Positions 31,608-44,099 of a DNA stretch of 64,000 bases are shown piece by piece. Source of the stretch: Corinectria fuckeliana. Lineage: Eukaryota; Ascomycota; Sordariomycetes; Hypocreales; Nectriaceae. Position numbers and translations under genes: made by a program. Positions within the stretch are counted from its first letter, which is position 1. The number at the start of each line of letters is the position of its first letter. The notes under the pieces are model-generated. The model made no database searches and was not told where the DNA came from. It saw only the letters and a program-made list of their open reading frames with translations. The stretch is from assembly GCA_019137255.1 (NCBI GenBank), contig WPDH01000152.1:310001-374000 (forward strand), read 5' to 3'.

Positions 31608-33188
31608 ATGCCACTTCTTGACTTCCCCACGGAGGTCCTCCAAGCCATGGGCGAACTTTGCACTCGCCCGGAGCACCGCGCCCTCGCCCGAGTCGGTCGA
31701 CGTTTCTACGGCCTCTTCAATCCCATTCTCTACCGCCACAACATTCTCTACGATTCCCCGGACGAGTCCTGCAGCCTTTGGGCGGCCAAGAACCGCCGGC
31801 TGGACACGCTAAAGACTGCTGCTGCTCATGGTTCTGACCTCAGCGACAACGGGGCAAGGGACGAAGAGCACTTGATGCCCGGCCCGGGTTTTCCAGACAC
31901 CAAGATTACTTTCGCTTCGCCACTGCATTTCGCAATAAGAAACAGACACGTCGAGATGGTCGCTTGGCTCTTCGAACAGGACGTCAATATACACGTCGTA
32001 TCGCGAGGCTTGTGCCGCTGCGATACAGCGTCTTGGTCGAGCTTCTGGTACCCTCTTCACACAGCAATGTGCGTCGGTGATGAGTCTACGGCCTTTCGCC
32101 TCCTAGATCGAGGAGCATCTACGTCAGCACCAGATGTCCCAGGTCTTCGTTGTGCCATCAGGTTTGGCCTCACGGCTATCGTTGATGCCTTCATCCAGAG
32201 GCCAGAGTTTGACCCGAGCGAGCAGGCGTCGGGGGCCACCGCTCTTCACTATGCCACCCATTGTCGAGACCCCCGCGTTGCCGCAGAGATAGTCCACAAG
32301 CTGGTCGATCGAGGTGTGCCTGTCAATGCCCTGACTTCGAAAGGCACAGCCCTCTCCGAGGCAGTCGGGCATGGAAGCTTGAAAGTGGCACTGGCACTCA
32401 TGGATCGTGGCGCTGACAGCTCGATCCAAAACAACACTTCGTCCGGCTACTTGCACTCCGTGCTGGGATTTCCATGTGTAGATTATATCACATCAGATTA
32501 CTCCCCCCGCGACGACGCAGATGTCGGCGACGCAGATGGCGACGACACAGATGAACGAGAGAGAGAAATCAAGGAGATCAAGCAGGACCGCCTAGATTTG
32601 GCGTCAAGACTCATCGCCCAAGGTGAAAGTCTGGAAGTAGAGGCCTTTTCCGGGTCACCCCTCTGTTCACTCGAAGAATTCTGGGGCACCCCTCTATACT
32701 CAGCTGCTGCATTCGCGTTCGATGCCAATTGTGTCAAGCTTCTGCTTGAGGCTGGAGCGTCCGTTGATGGTGACACTTCAATTTACGATCTCTACGACGA
32801 CGAGGACGGCCAGGATGACTACGACGATAGCAATGACGACAGCGTACCCGTGTCCCTAATGTACGGCATCTTCTGCGTCATGGATAGGGAACACATACCA
32901 AGCCTGGAAAGCAGTCAGCTTAGAGAACTGAAGGACTCCATACGGTTACTACTGCAGTATGGTGCAAGCTTGGATCCGCTTGATGGGCGGAGGAGATCAG
33001 CCTTGAGGTTCGCATGCTCACGTCCCGATTTTCTTGATAGTGGGCTTCTCGAGGTTCTGGTCAAGAATTCCTCCGCCTCCAACATTTCCTTGCACCACGT
33101 GGAGGAGGTCATGGAGCGATTCGGTGGCGAGAATGATAGCAGCGAAGTGGCCGTTCTCCTCAAGCAGATGCATGAGGCAGTATCTTAA
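31608..33188 (+). CDS. F-box-like / ankyrin-repeat protein
   Basis: A single exon of 526 residues. The start MPLLDFPTEVLQAMGELCTR…RALARVGRRFYGLFNPILYR is F-box-like, as is common in fungal ankyrin proteins. Ankyrin-type repeats follow: ASPLHFAIRNRHVEMVAWLFEQ, YPLHTAMCVGDESTAFRLLD, TALHYATHCRDPRVAAEIVH, GTALSEAVGHGSLKVALALM, and more after about residue 350. Two acidic low-complexity inserts (about residues 300-325 and 395-415) interrupt the array. It is probably an adaptor for protein interactions; substrate and ligase partner are unknown. I chose the ATG at 31608 because it is followed directly by the F-box motif; the frame is open upstream to 31539. It is tail-to-tail with the polyketide synthase gene. 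Confidence 0.85.
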   Translation: MPLLDFPTEVLQAMGELCTRPEHRALARVGRRFYGLFNPILYRHNILYDSPDESCSLWAAKNRRLDTLKTAAAHGSDLSDNGARDEEHLMPGPGFPDTKITFASPLHFAIRNRHVEMVAWLFEQDVNIHVVSRGLCRCDTASWSSFWYPLHTAMCVGDESTAFRLLDRGASTSAPDVPGLRCAIRFGLTAIVDAFIQRPEFDPSEQASGATALHYATHCRDPRVAAEIVHKLVDRGVPVNALTSKGTALSEAVGHGSLKVALALMDRGADSSIQNNTSSGYLHSVLGFPCVDYITSDYSPRDDADVGDADGDDTDEREREIKEIKQDRLDLASRLIAQGESLEVEAFSGSPLCSLEEFWGTPLYSAAAFAFDANCVKLLLEAGASVDGDTSIYDLYDDEDGQDDYDDSNDDSVPVSLMYGIFCVMDREHIPSLESSQLRELKDSIRLLLQYGASLDPLDGRRRSALRFACSRPDFLDSGLLEVLVKNSSASNISLHHVEEVMERFGGENDSSEVAVLLKQMHEAVS

Positions 33189-33498
33189 GAGTGTCGCCGA
33201 GAAGGACGTTGGAAAGCACAAAAGCGAGAATAGAGACGGGAAGATGGAGAGGTTCTGGATTGAGGTAGATTGCCTCGCATCGAGGTCGTGTTGTCGGTAC
33301 ATTCGAGGTCCCAGGTCAATAGCTACGACGTGTACATTCTTTAGTTACGTTCGAGAACAGAACATCACCGGAACACTCAGGACCATGGTCAAAATATTTC
33401 ACATTGCTCATCTCAAACAACAAGTGAGGACGCTAAAACCCGAGACTCCCCCTCCAAAACTGCACGCTCAATGTCGTAAGTCATAGACTGCATCTCGC
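33189..33498. other. convergent 3' flanks, ankyrin gene / polyketide synthase
   Basis: 310 bp between two stop codons with no coding signal. Confidence 0.5.
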
Positions 33499-36400
33499 TC
33501 AAGCAGCCAAAGCAGCCGCGGCCTTTGTCACAATCTTCTCGCAAAGCGCAATCAAGCTCTGCGCATTTGTAATCTCCAGCGTCGACAGCTCAACACTCAG
33601 CGTGGTGCGGGCCCAGTTGCGGAACTCGACCGCCACCAGCGAGTCGAGCCCGTAGATGCTCATCGGGCGGCTCGGCTCCATGGGCTCGGCGAGCCGCAGC
33701 AGCTTGGTGAACTTGCTGTTGGCGAGCTCCACGGCGGCCGCGAGCAGGGCGCTGGGGTCGGTCCCCTTGGTTTTGATCAGGAGGAGGAACGTCTGCAGCT
33801 CCTTGTCGTCGCGGTCTCCCGACTTGGCGCCGTCGCCTTCCTTCCCGGTGGTGATGTGAAGGCCGGTGAAGCGAGCGTCGCGGAAGAGGTCGGTGTCGCC
33901 GGGCAAGGGGATCTGCATGCCGGTGATCATCTGGGCAACGCTGGCCGGGCTTGGCTGGCGCGCGAGGTCCTGGTGTTGCTGGTGTACTGAGAACTCGAAG
34001 ATGCGACGGAGCTTGGCCTCGTTGATGGGCGCCCAGGTGTCCAGGTTTCGCGTAAGCTGCTTGTGCACGTCGTCGTGATCAGCCAGGTACCCGATGCCCT
34101 CGATGATGCCCAGGTTGATGGTGGTTGCGGGAAGCCCCAGCGTGTCGCGGCGGTAGACTGCCAGAGAGTCGAGGAACGTGTTGCCGCCCGAGTAGTTGGC
34201 TTGGCCCTTCTGTCCGATGATGCCGGAGATGGACGACAGCATGGTGAAGAACGACAGAGGCAGCTTGAGCTCCTGGGATACGGTGTGGAGGTTCCAGGTT
34301 CCCTGTACTTTGCAGGCAAGTGCCTCGTGGTATTCCCGGTGTGTCATGGAGTCGAACATGCGGTCCTATTTGCGTATTAGTACTTGCTCGTCGTGGCGCA
34401 TATGCACAATGGCATCGGCTCGAATGGAACTCACCCGAAGAACCATGGCGCCCTGAACGATACCCCCAATAGGCGCAGACGTCGACTTCAAGCACCGTCG
34501 CACGTCGTCCTCGTCCGCAACGTCTCCCTTGAGCAGTTCGACAGCGCATCCTTGGGCTTCGATATCCTTGATGACTCCCAGGGACTTCTCGTCGGCGGAT
34601 CCGCTTCGGGACATGATCGCCAGATGCTTGGCTCCGTTCTTTGCGAGCCAGACCGCCAGGCTTCCGCAGAGGCCCTTGAGACCTCCCACGACGAGGTACG
34701 AGTGGTCAGGGTTGAGAGCCCTCTCGAGACTGCGCTTGGGTGGCTGGACCTAGAAACCCTGTCAGCATCTTCGCTCGCGAGGAAACGGTTTGTCATAACG
34801 TACTTTGACTTGAGCCGCCTCCTTGTCCTCGTTCGAAATGATGAGCTTTCCGATGTGCTTTCCGCTGCCGAGGAAACGGAACGCATCTCCGATTTCTTCA
34901 AACGAGAAGACCTTGATGGGGTTAATCGGCTTCATGTGGCCTTGCTCAACGAGCTCGGACAGGAGATCGAGGTGCCTGGTTTAATGTTAGAACTGGGTGA
35001 ATTGGAAATGGGCTCCAGGACCTCGGAACTTACTCTCCCACGGTGCTTTTGGGGAATTCTCTCAAGGAGAGATCCAAGGCCCGGAACGAGGCGTTTCGTC
35101 CAAAGGGCTCCATTGGGAGGGAGCGGCGTTCGAGGATATCTTGCTTGCCAATCTCCACCATGGTTCCAGCTGTCGCGATGATGCGCCAGCTCTCCTCCAG
35201 AAGCTCGCCAGTGAGGGAGTTGAGGATCACGTCCACGCCGTAGCCGTTTGTCGCGTCGAGGATCTGCTTGGCGAACTTGGTGCTTCTCGACGAGAAGATA
35301 TGGTCGTCGGGGATTCCGAACGAGTCCTTGAGGAATTGGCGCTTGTCGTCAGATCCGACAGTTGCGAAAACCTAGGCAACACATGTTAGCAATCACATCA
35401 GTGAATCCAAGGCCCTCATCACAGTGAGGTTTCAAGAATTGTGCTTACCTCGCACTCCTTGTACTTGCAGAGCTGAATGCTCGAGATACCGATTCCACCA
35501 GCGGCAGAGTGGATGAGAACCTTTTGTCCACGTCGGAGGTTTGCGAGACCGAAGAGCGACTCCATGCTGGTGACAAAGACCAGAGGCATTGTGGCACCCT
35601 CCTCGAAAGACATGCTATCCGGGATCGTCATGGTGTATTCGCGAGGAGTGACGACGCGATTTGCGAGCGTGCCCCTCTCCAAGACGGCAACACGCTGGCC
35701 GACATGTCTGTCAGTGACGCCGGGGCCAACTCGAGTAACAACACCAGCACCATCAAGACCAAGGAGGTGCTCATTCTCCGGGATGATGCCCATGGCCACG
35801 ATGACATCTTTGAAGTTGAGACTGGAAGCATAGATTTCCACCTCCACGTGTCCAGGCTCCAGCTCTGCGGCCTCGCTAGAAGCAATCTCAGTCCAGTGCA
35901 AGGAGTCGATGTCGCCACGCTTCCCAGTGATGAGACGAATGGTAGACTTGGAAGCGTGGAGGTCGACTGTGCGGGTAGACCCTCCCTCGCCTTCAGTCTG
36001 TGCTGAATGCAGGCCCTCGTCGGGAAGAATCCGCGGAATGTAGAGAATGCCACCTCGCTCAACGAACTCGAAATCGTTGCTCTCCTGGGTAGGCTTGTTC
36101 TGTGCCAGCTGCAGAAGAGAGTCGACCGCTGCAACCGTATTGTGAAGTGCTCCAGCATCGTTAGACTCTACGTCCAGGGTAACGATGTTGAGGAGAGGCT
36201 CCTCGGACCGAACGCTACGGAAGATACCCTGGGCGATGGAAGCATGGGGGTTCTTGACAGCCATCTGTGCGCCTTGAGTCACCCAGAGAACGTTGCACTC
36301 CTTCCTGACGAGCTCCTTCACCTCGTTCCACTGAGCATCTGTGACAGTCGTTAAGAGAGGCTGCACGAGCTCGTCAATGACGAGCACGGTGCTCTTCGGT

Positions 36401-39400
36401 TGAACCGCCTCGACGGAAGTGGCGTGCTCTGTAAGGGACCAGCCAATCTCGCTCAGAGACTTGGCGACCAGAGAGGTGATTTTGGAGGTTTCGGAAAGGC
36501 GAACAAGAGCAATTTCGCCTCGCTGCGCATCCTTTAATGGAGTCTTTGAAGCGACAACCGTGATATCTTGCCCATCAGCAGGGACAGACTGAATGCTCGT
36601 GAAACCAGAGTCTCTAAGAGAAGCAGAAACATCTCCCGGAGTTTCGTCGGTGATCTCATTGGCTTGTCCGTTAGTCCGTCCGTTGGTCTCTCCGTTAATC
36701 TCTCCATTGGTACTGGCGCTGGCATCCTCAGTGGATTCCCCGTTAGTGAGTTTCTCACCATGACCGTTGATCTCGCCGTTGGGGTTAATCTCAACATGCT
36801 CTGATCCTTGCACGAACACTACACTTCCATTTTCAGCAACTTGCTTCTCAATGTTGGCACTAATAATGTCAATCTGGGCACTAGGAGTGGGACCCAGCTT
36901 CACAATGACGAGATCGTACAACTCAGGAGACGCCTCAAACTCCGCCGAAGTAGGGTCGAGCAGAGTGAACTTGGCATTGGCAGACCCAGCATAGCGGTTC
37001 TCGGCCTCAAGAACAGTGTCCGGGTACTTGCTAATCAGCTGATACGCCCTACACGCCGCACGGGTCGCGTGCTTGGATCCGGGCTTCTCGAGCCACAGGC
37101 TAGAAGCGTCGTTCGGGATCAGGTTGACCTCCAACACAGCAAGATGAGACTGCTTGTGGGCTGCAAAATCAATAATGTTGTGGACGGTAGATGCCTCTTT
37201 GATTTTGCCGGCGTCGAGAGCAACGTGAAGCTTGCCGTTTTCACGCAGGTAGCCGAAGTCAGGCTTCCACTCCAGGCGAGTGTACGGATACGGCTCCAAA
37301 GATGCATTCTGAGTCTCGAGGCGGTGGTATCGAAGCCCCTTCATGTCGAAGATGGCTTCGCCAGTCTCGGGGTTGTAGACGGAAGCGTACGAAGAGTAGT
37401 GGATCTTGTCTTCAAGGCGTCCTCGACCAAGGTACTTCGCGGAGGAAACCGACAAGCCAACCTCGGGCAGTTGGCCCTGTGGGAAGGCAGAGATGGTGAG
37501 GCTGTCCACACCGGCGGGGATCAGAAGAGAGTCGACTGCGCTGCGGTCTCCGTGCCACAGGGATGGGGAGACCGTTTGGAAGCAGCCGTCCATGACTGCT
37601 GGGTGGAGAGGGTAGTAGGACTGCTTCCACTTGGAGGGAGGCAAAGTCAAGTTGACCAAGGAACGACTCTTGGGCTCGCCGAGGGTGACTTCCACCTCGA
37701 TCTGCTTCTGGAAAGACGGACCGAAGCCATATCCAGCATCTGCCATCGAGCCATACCACAACTTGGCGGGGGCGGCGTGCTTGAGGGGAAGCTTCAGGGA
37801 GTCTGGGTCCGAGGGGGGGTTCTTGAACAGACCCCTGTTGAGTCGGACGAAGCCAGTGCTGTGGCTAGTGGTAGTCAGGGCTTCGCCGCCGACCGTCGAG
37901 ATGACTTCAAACTTGTACCACTTAGACTTGAGACCCTGGGTAGGAGTCAGGTTGAGCATGACTGCCGCATCAGTCGTCTCGTCCAGCACAAGAGCCTTGG
38001 AGAACTTGACATCCCGAAGCTGGTAGTGGTAAGACTCGGCCTCCAGTTCCCTTGCCTCGTCATCGGTAGCAACAGAGAAGGTAGTCTGGTAAACGGCCTC
38101 AATAGCCATTGCGATATAACCTGCTCCAGGGAACACGACATCCGTGCCCATCTTATGGTCGTTGAGCCAGGGGAAGTCAGACAGCTTAAGGGGCTTCTTC
38201 CACGAGGGCGCGTTCCAAGAAGTGCCTAGAATCTTGCTTCCGAGGAGGTCGTGGTGCACGAACCGGCGGAAACGCCACTCTTTGCTGGCTTCGCTTTCAT
38301 GCCAGTACTTGGTTGTGTGGTTCCAGGAGTAGTTGGGAAGATCAATCAGAGTAGAGGGCTTCGTTGGAGAAACTCCCTCGGCACTGTTCACCTTTGTGAG
38401 CGGGATGTCTGCGCCAGCGATAAACAAGTAGCCGGCAACCGAGTAAAGCGCCTGAAGCGTCTCAGCTCCGCGCTTGGTTGCGGAAACGTAGGTGATGTTG
38501 GTACCATCATTCGGTAGGGTCTTCTTGATCTGTCCTACGGGACCAGCAAGAGCGTTGCTGGGGCCGAGCTCAATCAAGAAGTCAGCTCCATCTTCCTGGT
38601 CCTTCATCAACTCCAAACAGGCATCGGCAAATCGAACAGGGGAAACCATGTTGGCCTTCCAGTAATCAACTCCAGTGCCTGCCTCAGGGGCGAGCTTTTC
38701 TCGAATAACGGAGGAGAAGAACTTGACGGATCCGGAAGACATGGGAAGGCCCTCTGTACACTTGTTCTCGACCAACAGCTTCTCATAGGCCTCACTGATG
38801 GTTCCCATGTATCGCGAGTGATAGGCCAGGTTCACTTGCAGCAAGCGAGCAAAGTGTCCGTCAGCTTGAATAGTCTCGCCAACAGCTTTGAGGGCATCAA
38901 CAGTGCCAGCCAGAGTAATGCTAGAAGGACTGTTGTAGCAAGCGATTTCAACTGCAGGCTTCTCGCCGCTTAGGTTGACGGTATCAAGGTACGGCTGAAC
39001 CTTTTCGGGTCCCATACCAACAGCCATCATACTCAGAGGCTCAGATGTACCAGTAGCTTCCTTGCCGGCAAAGCCGCGAAGATAGGCAATCTTAATGGCT
39101 TGCTCGGGGGTGAGGAGGCCAGCTGTACAGGCGGCGGCGATCTCACCCGACGAGTGACCAACAACGGCCCGAGGAGAAACACCCCACAGCTTCAACACCT
39201 CGGCGAGAGCGAGCTGAAGCGCTGTCACCAATGGCTGGGAGAACTCCGGCAGACGCATGTGCTCTGAGCTTCTGGTCTCAGTAAGCTCGGAGTAAAGTGA
39301 CCAGGCCGGTCTGACTTCCAGTGAGAGGTCCTGAAGTGCCTGATCAAGCCGTTTGACGATGGACCCAGCAGTTTCGGGGAAAGCATTTAGTAGATCACGT

Positions 39401-41328
39401 CCCATCTGCGGCCACTGAGCCCCCTGGCCGGTGAACACAAACCCAATCTTTGGGGGGTCTGCTGCTTGCTTGCCAAAGATGACAGCATCCGTAGATATGT
39501 CGTCGATTTTGGCATCCGGGCCCTTCGTAATGATAGCAAAACCCCGGTGGTAGAGCCTGGTCCGGCGCTCTGAGAGTGTGTATGTTAGGTCTGAGAGCTT
39601 GATGCTCACTCGGGGGTTGAGGAAATGCGTCCGCAACTTCTTCAGGTAGGACTTCAGGGAGTCGAGGTTGTTGGCGGAGAAAACCGCGACCTGTGGCCTG
39701 GCGGCGCCACCAGCCGACTCGTCAACCTCGTCATCGTCGTCGTCAAAGAAATCGTCGCTCTCTTCTGAGTAGGAGCTGATGTAGCTGACGTGGGGCTGGA
39801 TATTCTGTTCTCGAAGGTAGTGCTCCGAGGCTTCGACGATTGCGTGGGCGTTGGTGCCACCAAAGCCAAAGGAGTTGACACTCGCTCGGCGGTAGTCGTT
39901 CTTGCTCTTGGGCCAGTTCACCGCTACCCTTGAAGGGCGCAGGTGCAGCTTCGCGAAATCGATCTTGGGATTAGGGGTGATGAAGGTTGGGTTTCCAGGG
40001 ATGATGCCGCTCTCGACGGCGAGGGTGGCCTTGAGAAGCGAGGAAATCCCGGCCGCGTTCTCCGAGTGGCCAATGTTGCTCTTGATGGAACCGACAACAA
40101 GGGGATCTTCGGCAGGGTGCGAGGCCTTGAAGACCATGCTGGCTCCAGTCGTCTCGATGGGATCTCCGGCAGGGGTGCCTGTCCCATGGCACTCGAGATA
40201 TCCCGTCCTGCTGAGATCGGATGCGATCCCGGCACGCTCGTACGCCGCCATGGCAGCAGCCGCCTGTGCCTCGGAGCTGGGACTCGCGATGCCGGGCGTG
40301 CGGCCATCGCTGTTAGACGAGGTCGCCCGGATCACGGCTCTGACGGGGTCCCCGTCGCGTATTGCGTCTCTCAACCTCTTGACGTAGACGCAGTTTACGG
40401 CTTCGGATTTGACGTAGCCGTCCGCCTTGTTGTCGAAGGTATGGCACTTGCCGGACTCGGAGATTGTTCCTCGTAAGGATCCCGACTCTATTGTGTGTTC
40501 AGGATCCATATTGATGTTGGCACTTGCCACAATTGCTCCATCCATCATCCCTGCTTGCAAATACTTGCAAGCAACGTCGAGGGACACCAGGCCGCCAGAG
40601 CAGGCCGTGTCAATGGTCATACTACATGATCTCAGTCAGCATCAAACTTGCAAAAGCCTCAATATGATGCACTCACCTAGGACCTTTGATGTTCAAAAAG
40701 TGGCTGATGCGGTTACTCAAAATAGAGCGACCAATGCCCATCGAGATACCCCCGGCTCTGTCTTCGGGATCCCGGGCCTGAATGTCGCCAAAATCTACGT
40801 GGCAGCATGGATCAGCACGAATTGCTTTTTCCCGAACGCCAACGTTGCGGGGGGTATACGGGGATACTGACCAACGGCGTAACTCGCCGCAAAGCATCCT
40901 ACCTCCTTCCCGGTGAGGCTCTCGAGGGTGACACCTCCGTTCTCGAGACACTCATACACGACCTCGAGAATCTGGCGCTGTTGCGGCTCCATGGCAATTG
41001 TGTCTGCTCTGTTGACGTTGAAGAATTGGGCGTCAAACGCCTGCAGGTCAATGTCCTCAATGAACATGCCTCCTGGCGACACCATGGTGTGGGTCTTGCG
41101 GGAGCCATCGAAGTGGCCCTTGATGTTGAACCTCGACTCCGGGGGCGAGTTGGAGGTGGCCACGCCTCCATTGAGCAGGAACTCCCATAGCTGTTGAGGG
41201 TTCATGCAGTGACCCGGAAGTCGACAGGCCACGGAGACAATGGCGATGGGCTCTTGGCCTGTATGGCTGCTTGTTCCATTCTGTGTCGGTTGTACAGCCG
41301 CACCTGTGGCGTTGGAGCTCGAGTCCAT
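33499..41328 (-). CDS. highly reducing type I polyketide synthase (KS-AT-DH-ER-KR-ACP)
   Basis: Seven exons (41328-40872, 40794-40677, 40621-35449, 35371-35034, 34975-34804, 34749-34435, 34365-33499; introns 54-77 nt) join to 2479 residues. Domains in order: KS with C199 in TIDTACSGGLVSLD, ECHGTGT and SNIGHSE; AT with FTGQGAQWP (~588) and GHSSGEIAAA (~683); DH with WLNDHKMGTDVVFPGAGY (~1013) and HPAVMDG (~1200); ER from ~1790 with IHSAAGGIGISS; KR with YLVVGGLKGLCGSLAVW; and ACP with S2433 in YGLDSLVAVEF. No methyltransferase motif is seen between DH and ER. That region instead holds an Asn-Gly-rich spacer. No release domain is present, so an outside hydrolase or transferase is expected; the divergent alpha/beta hydrolase is the candidate. 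An in-frame ATG at 41415 is an alternative start. The product is unknown. Confidence 0.95.
36655..36790 (-). repeat. Asn-Gly-rich repetitive segment inside the polyketide synthase
   Basis: Within exon 3, NG-containing units recur (NGEINGHGEKLTNGE, NGEINGETNGRTNGQ). The DNA reads as degenerate copies of TCTCCGTT and similar units. It lies between DH and ER, where a methyltransferase would sit in many fungal reducing synthases. It is likely a flexible linker that expands by replication slippage. Confidence 0.75.
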
Positions 41329-44099
41329 GATCGTACCTGCAAATGAAACCTGTGGGTGGGATTGGGACTCGAGGGGAGGGATTGGGATTGACAACGGTGG
41401 GAAGACCGTTTTCAAAGAAGTTCAAGAGCGAATCGTGGAGAAGCGATGGGCTGATAGACAGCAAGATATGGCACAATGAACCGGTCCTTAAGCGAAAGAG
41501 CCCAAAAACGGTCAACAGGGATTCATGGTTTATTACCTACTGCTCCGCAGGCGTAGGGTCCGGGTACGAAGGTGCCAGGCCAAGGATATAAAGGTACAAT
41601 AGGGATTGTCAATGTTCCAATGTTCCGATAACTCGCGACGAGAGGGGCCTTCGATAGGCAGCAGCGGTACTTGAGGAGTTACGTGCCACTGCTTCAGGCT
41701 TCTCTCGATCCTGCGCTTCCAACAATGCCAAGCCAACAGCAAGCAGGCCCGGAGCCAGCAGCCAGCAGCAGCAAGGAACGTCTTTCGACCAGAGCGCGAG
41801 AGGCTCCATAGAATGCTTCGATTATGCGGGGGCCGCGAGACATAGCTCCAGCTTAAAGCAGCATGAGTTACTTTGCAGTTTAAGAGGAGCTTGCGGCGTG
41901 CGAGTCAGCCAACGTCGATGACCCCAATGAGACAATTAGCATGGGTCACAGAAGAGAGAAGAGGAACTCAGAGGAGCGGGAGGACGTGGGGCGTGCCGCC
42001 CGGAGATGATTGCTACTTACGAGAGGGGAACCAGCTTTCCTGGGTGACTTGGAGGGGTCTCGGAGGGGTCTTGGAGTGGTCTATCATGATTCATGGTCCA
42101 TCATATCATGGTCATTGTGGATCAGTGCTGGTTGCAAAAATAGCATAACAGGTCGCCCGGTGACGATTCCCGAACCGCACGACAGCCGACGAGGGAGCTC
42201 GTCTTGCGTGTCTGAGGGACAACGCTCTTCTGCGTACGATTACGGTTGCAAGACTTGGGCTTGTGGTTGGCTCCCACGCCAAGGAGGCGAGGTTGGAAGG
42301 TTCCACGCCTCCATATCCAATATCCATGTCCCCGCCATGTTGGCCCACGTTTGGTAGTGCAGTTTTGCAGACTGGCAGTCTGCAAGGGTGTGCAGGGCCT
42401 TGCAAGGTGTGCAACTCTGTAGCGGCCCTGCCTGGGTGGCGTCGTTGCTGGAATTGGTCGTCGGTTTGGGGGTCTCTGCACGACAGAGAAGAACCAGCCA
42501 AGGGCAGCAGCCCCCCGGTGCACGCCATGAACTCCACCCGTCTTACCGTACAGTACGAATCCAGGGCACTAAGAAGACGTGGGTGCGAGATATGTATATG
42601 TACGAATGAGAAGCCAGGTGTGGATGGGGGTTAGGTCAACTGCAATTCGAGGACTTTGGCGTTGTACGTATGTAGGGGAGCCATCTACCCGGACCCCGGC
42701 CTCCCCCGGCGCGGACCCGTACTCGCCGGGCAAACCCTCCCCCGGCCCCGTTTGCTTTCCTAGACGCTCCTTGTGGTCAGGCTTGCAGTAGCCACGCCAC
42801 CTACCTAGTTTGCTAGTCGCTGCTAGTGCACCCGCTGCAGCCAGCGACCGGAACCTAGTCGATGGCGTGGGTTTTGGCCCAGATGGAAGTGCAGATGTGG
42901 ACGGGGGCGGCCCGTCATCCACGGACATCCGCTCGGCCATAGTTCGTGGGCCGTTGCGGTTGGGGCTGGAGCTTGTTTGATCGACCCTGCCCGTCCGTCG
43001 CGGGCGAGACCCCTCCCCTGGCCCGTCCGTCCGTTTGCGGTCTGTTAGTCGGTTTGCGGAGGAGCCGTCGCGGGGGGGGGGGACGGGGGCCACCGAGTCG
43101 GACTCGGCGCCTTGAAAGCGCGGAAGACTGGACCACGGAAGTTGAACGTCTTTTCGCCGGTCGTCGTCCCGGGAGCTCGGTCCCATTGGGGGCCGTGGGA
43201 GCTCTCGCCGCAGAGACGCACAAGACACGCAGTGGGAACAACCCACCTTCCAGGTCACCAAAGAGGCCTCGTGGGCCCGGTTCCGCCGAGCCCCCTGAAG
43301 CGTGTCTGTCTCTCTTCGGCCACGTTTCGTCCGTCTGCAGGTTGGTTCTGTTGGTCGTCTTGGTTCAGGGGCTCATTCATGGGTTCGTCGTCTTCCAACG
43401 CAACGCTGGCCGGGGTCCAGGGGGGTTCCGCCCGTCCCACCTAGCGTCCCCTCCTAAGCATGCTAGGCATGCTACTATGTGTGTAGGCCTGCTACTTTGT
43501 AGGCATGCTAATGATGCACTTGTCAGGTCATGGGTAGGGGCTAGAAAGACGAGCTTGGGAATGTGTGCTCCCCCCAAAAGAGACGCTCCCAATTATACCC
43601 GTCGGCCTGTCTGGGAACTCTGGGTCGTCCATCCAGGTCGTTCCCTGGGAGCGCATGATGTCTCTTGACTGCCTCGGTCCCTCCCCCTCAGCAGGCAAGG
43701 TCGACTTGTGGCTCCCGCATTCGACGCTCCTTTGCGCTGGCCCTCAGAATCACGGCCAACTCTGCAGACTGATACGCACATGGCCTCAACCGTCGTCCGG
43801 AACCTATGAGTACACACCGTCTCACTTGGATCGTTGCATATCTCTCTCTGCCGGCCTTAGTCTTGCAGAACCCGATAAGCCGTGTCTCTCGTATTGGGTC
43901 CGACGACTAGCCGCAACTTTGTTCCCACAACCAGTCGCCCATACATAACGCGGCGTCTTTTGTCAGGATACCGATAACACAAGAGACTGGCGGGCGTACG
44001 AAGTGCGTGCCGCGACGGATACCCTCGAGTCCCCCTTCCTGTCTTGTTTTTCTTGTCTCCGGCCTGATTTTGAGACATTGAAGCTTCAGTTCTCTCGCC
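41329..44099. other. 2.77-kb divergent intergenic region, PKS / hydrolase
   Basis: No credible gene on either strand. Features seen: a run of 11-13 G near 43071-43083, and a cluster of GCATGCTA/TGCTA words at 43457-43512. Long frames here (such as 42946-43668) are Arg/Gly/Pro-rich and follow base composition only. Confidence 0.5.

Noticed and set aside
36808..38229. 473-codon plus-strand frame inside the polyketide synthase gene
   Set aside because: Antisense to the DH region; no recognisable domain and no start context.
42946..43668. 240-codon plus-strand frame in the PKS-hydrolase spacer
   Set aside because: Arg/Gly/Pro-rich from base composition, crosses a poly-G run, no motif or intron structure.
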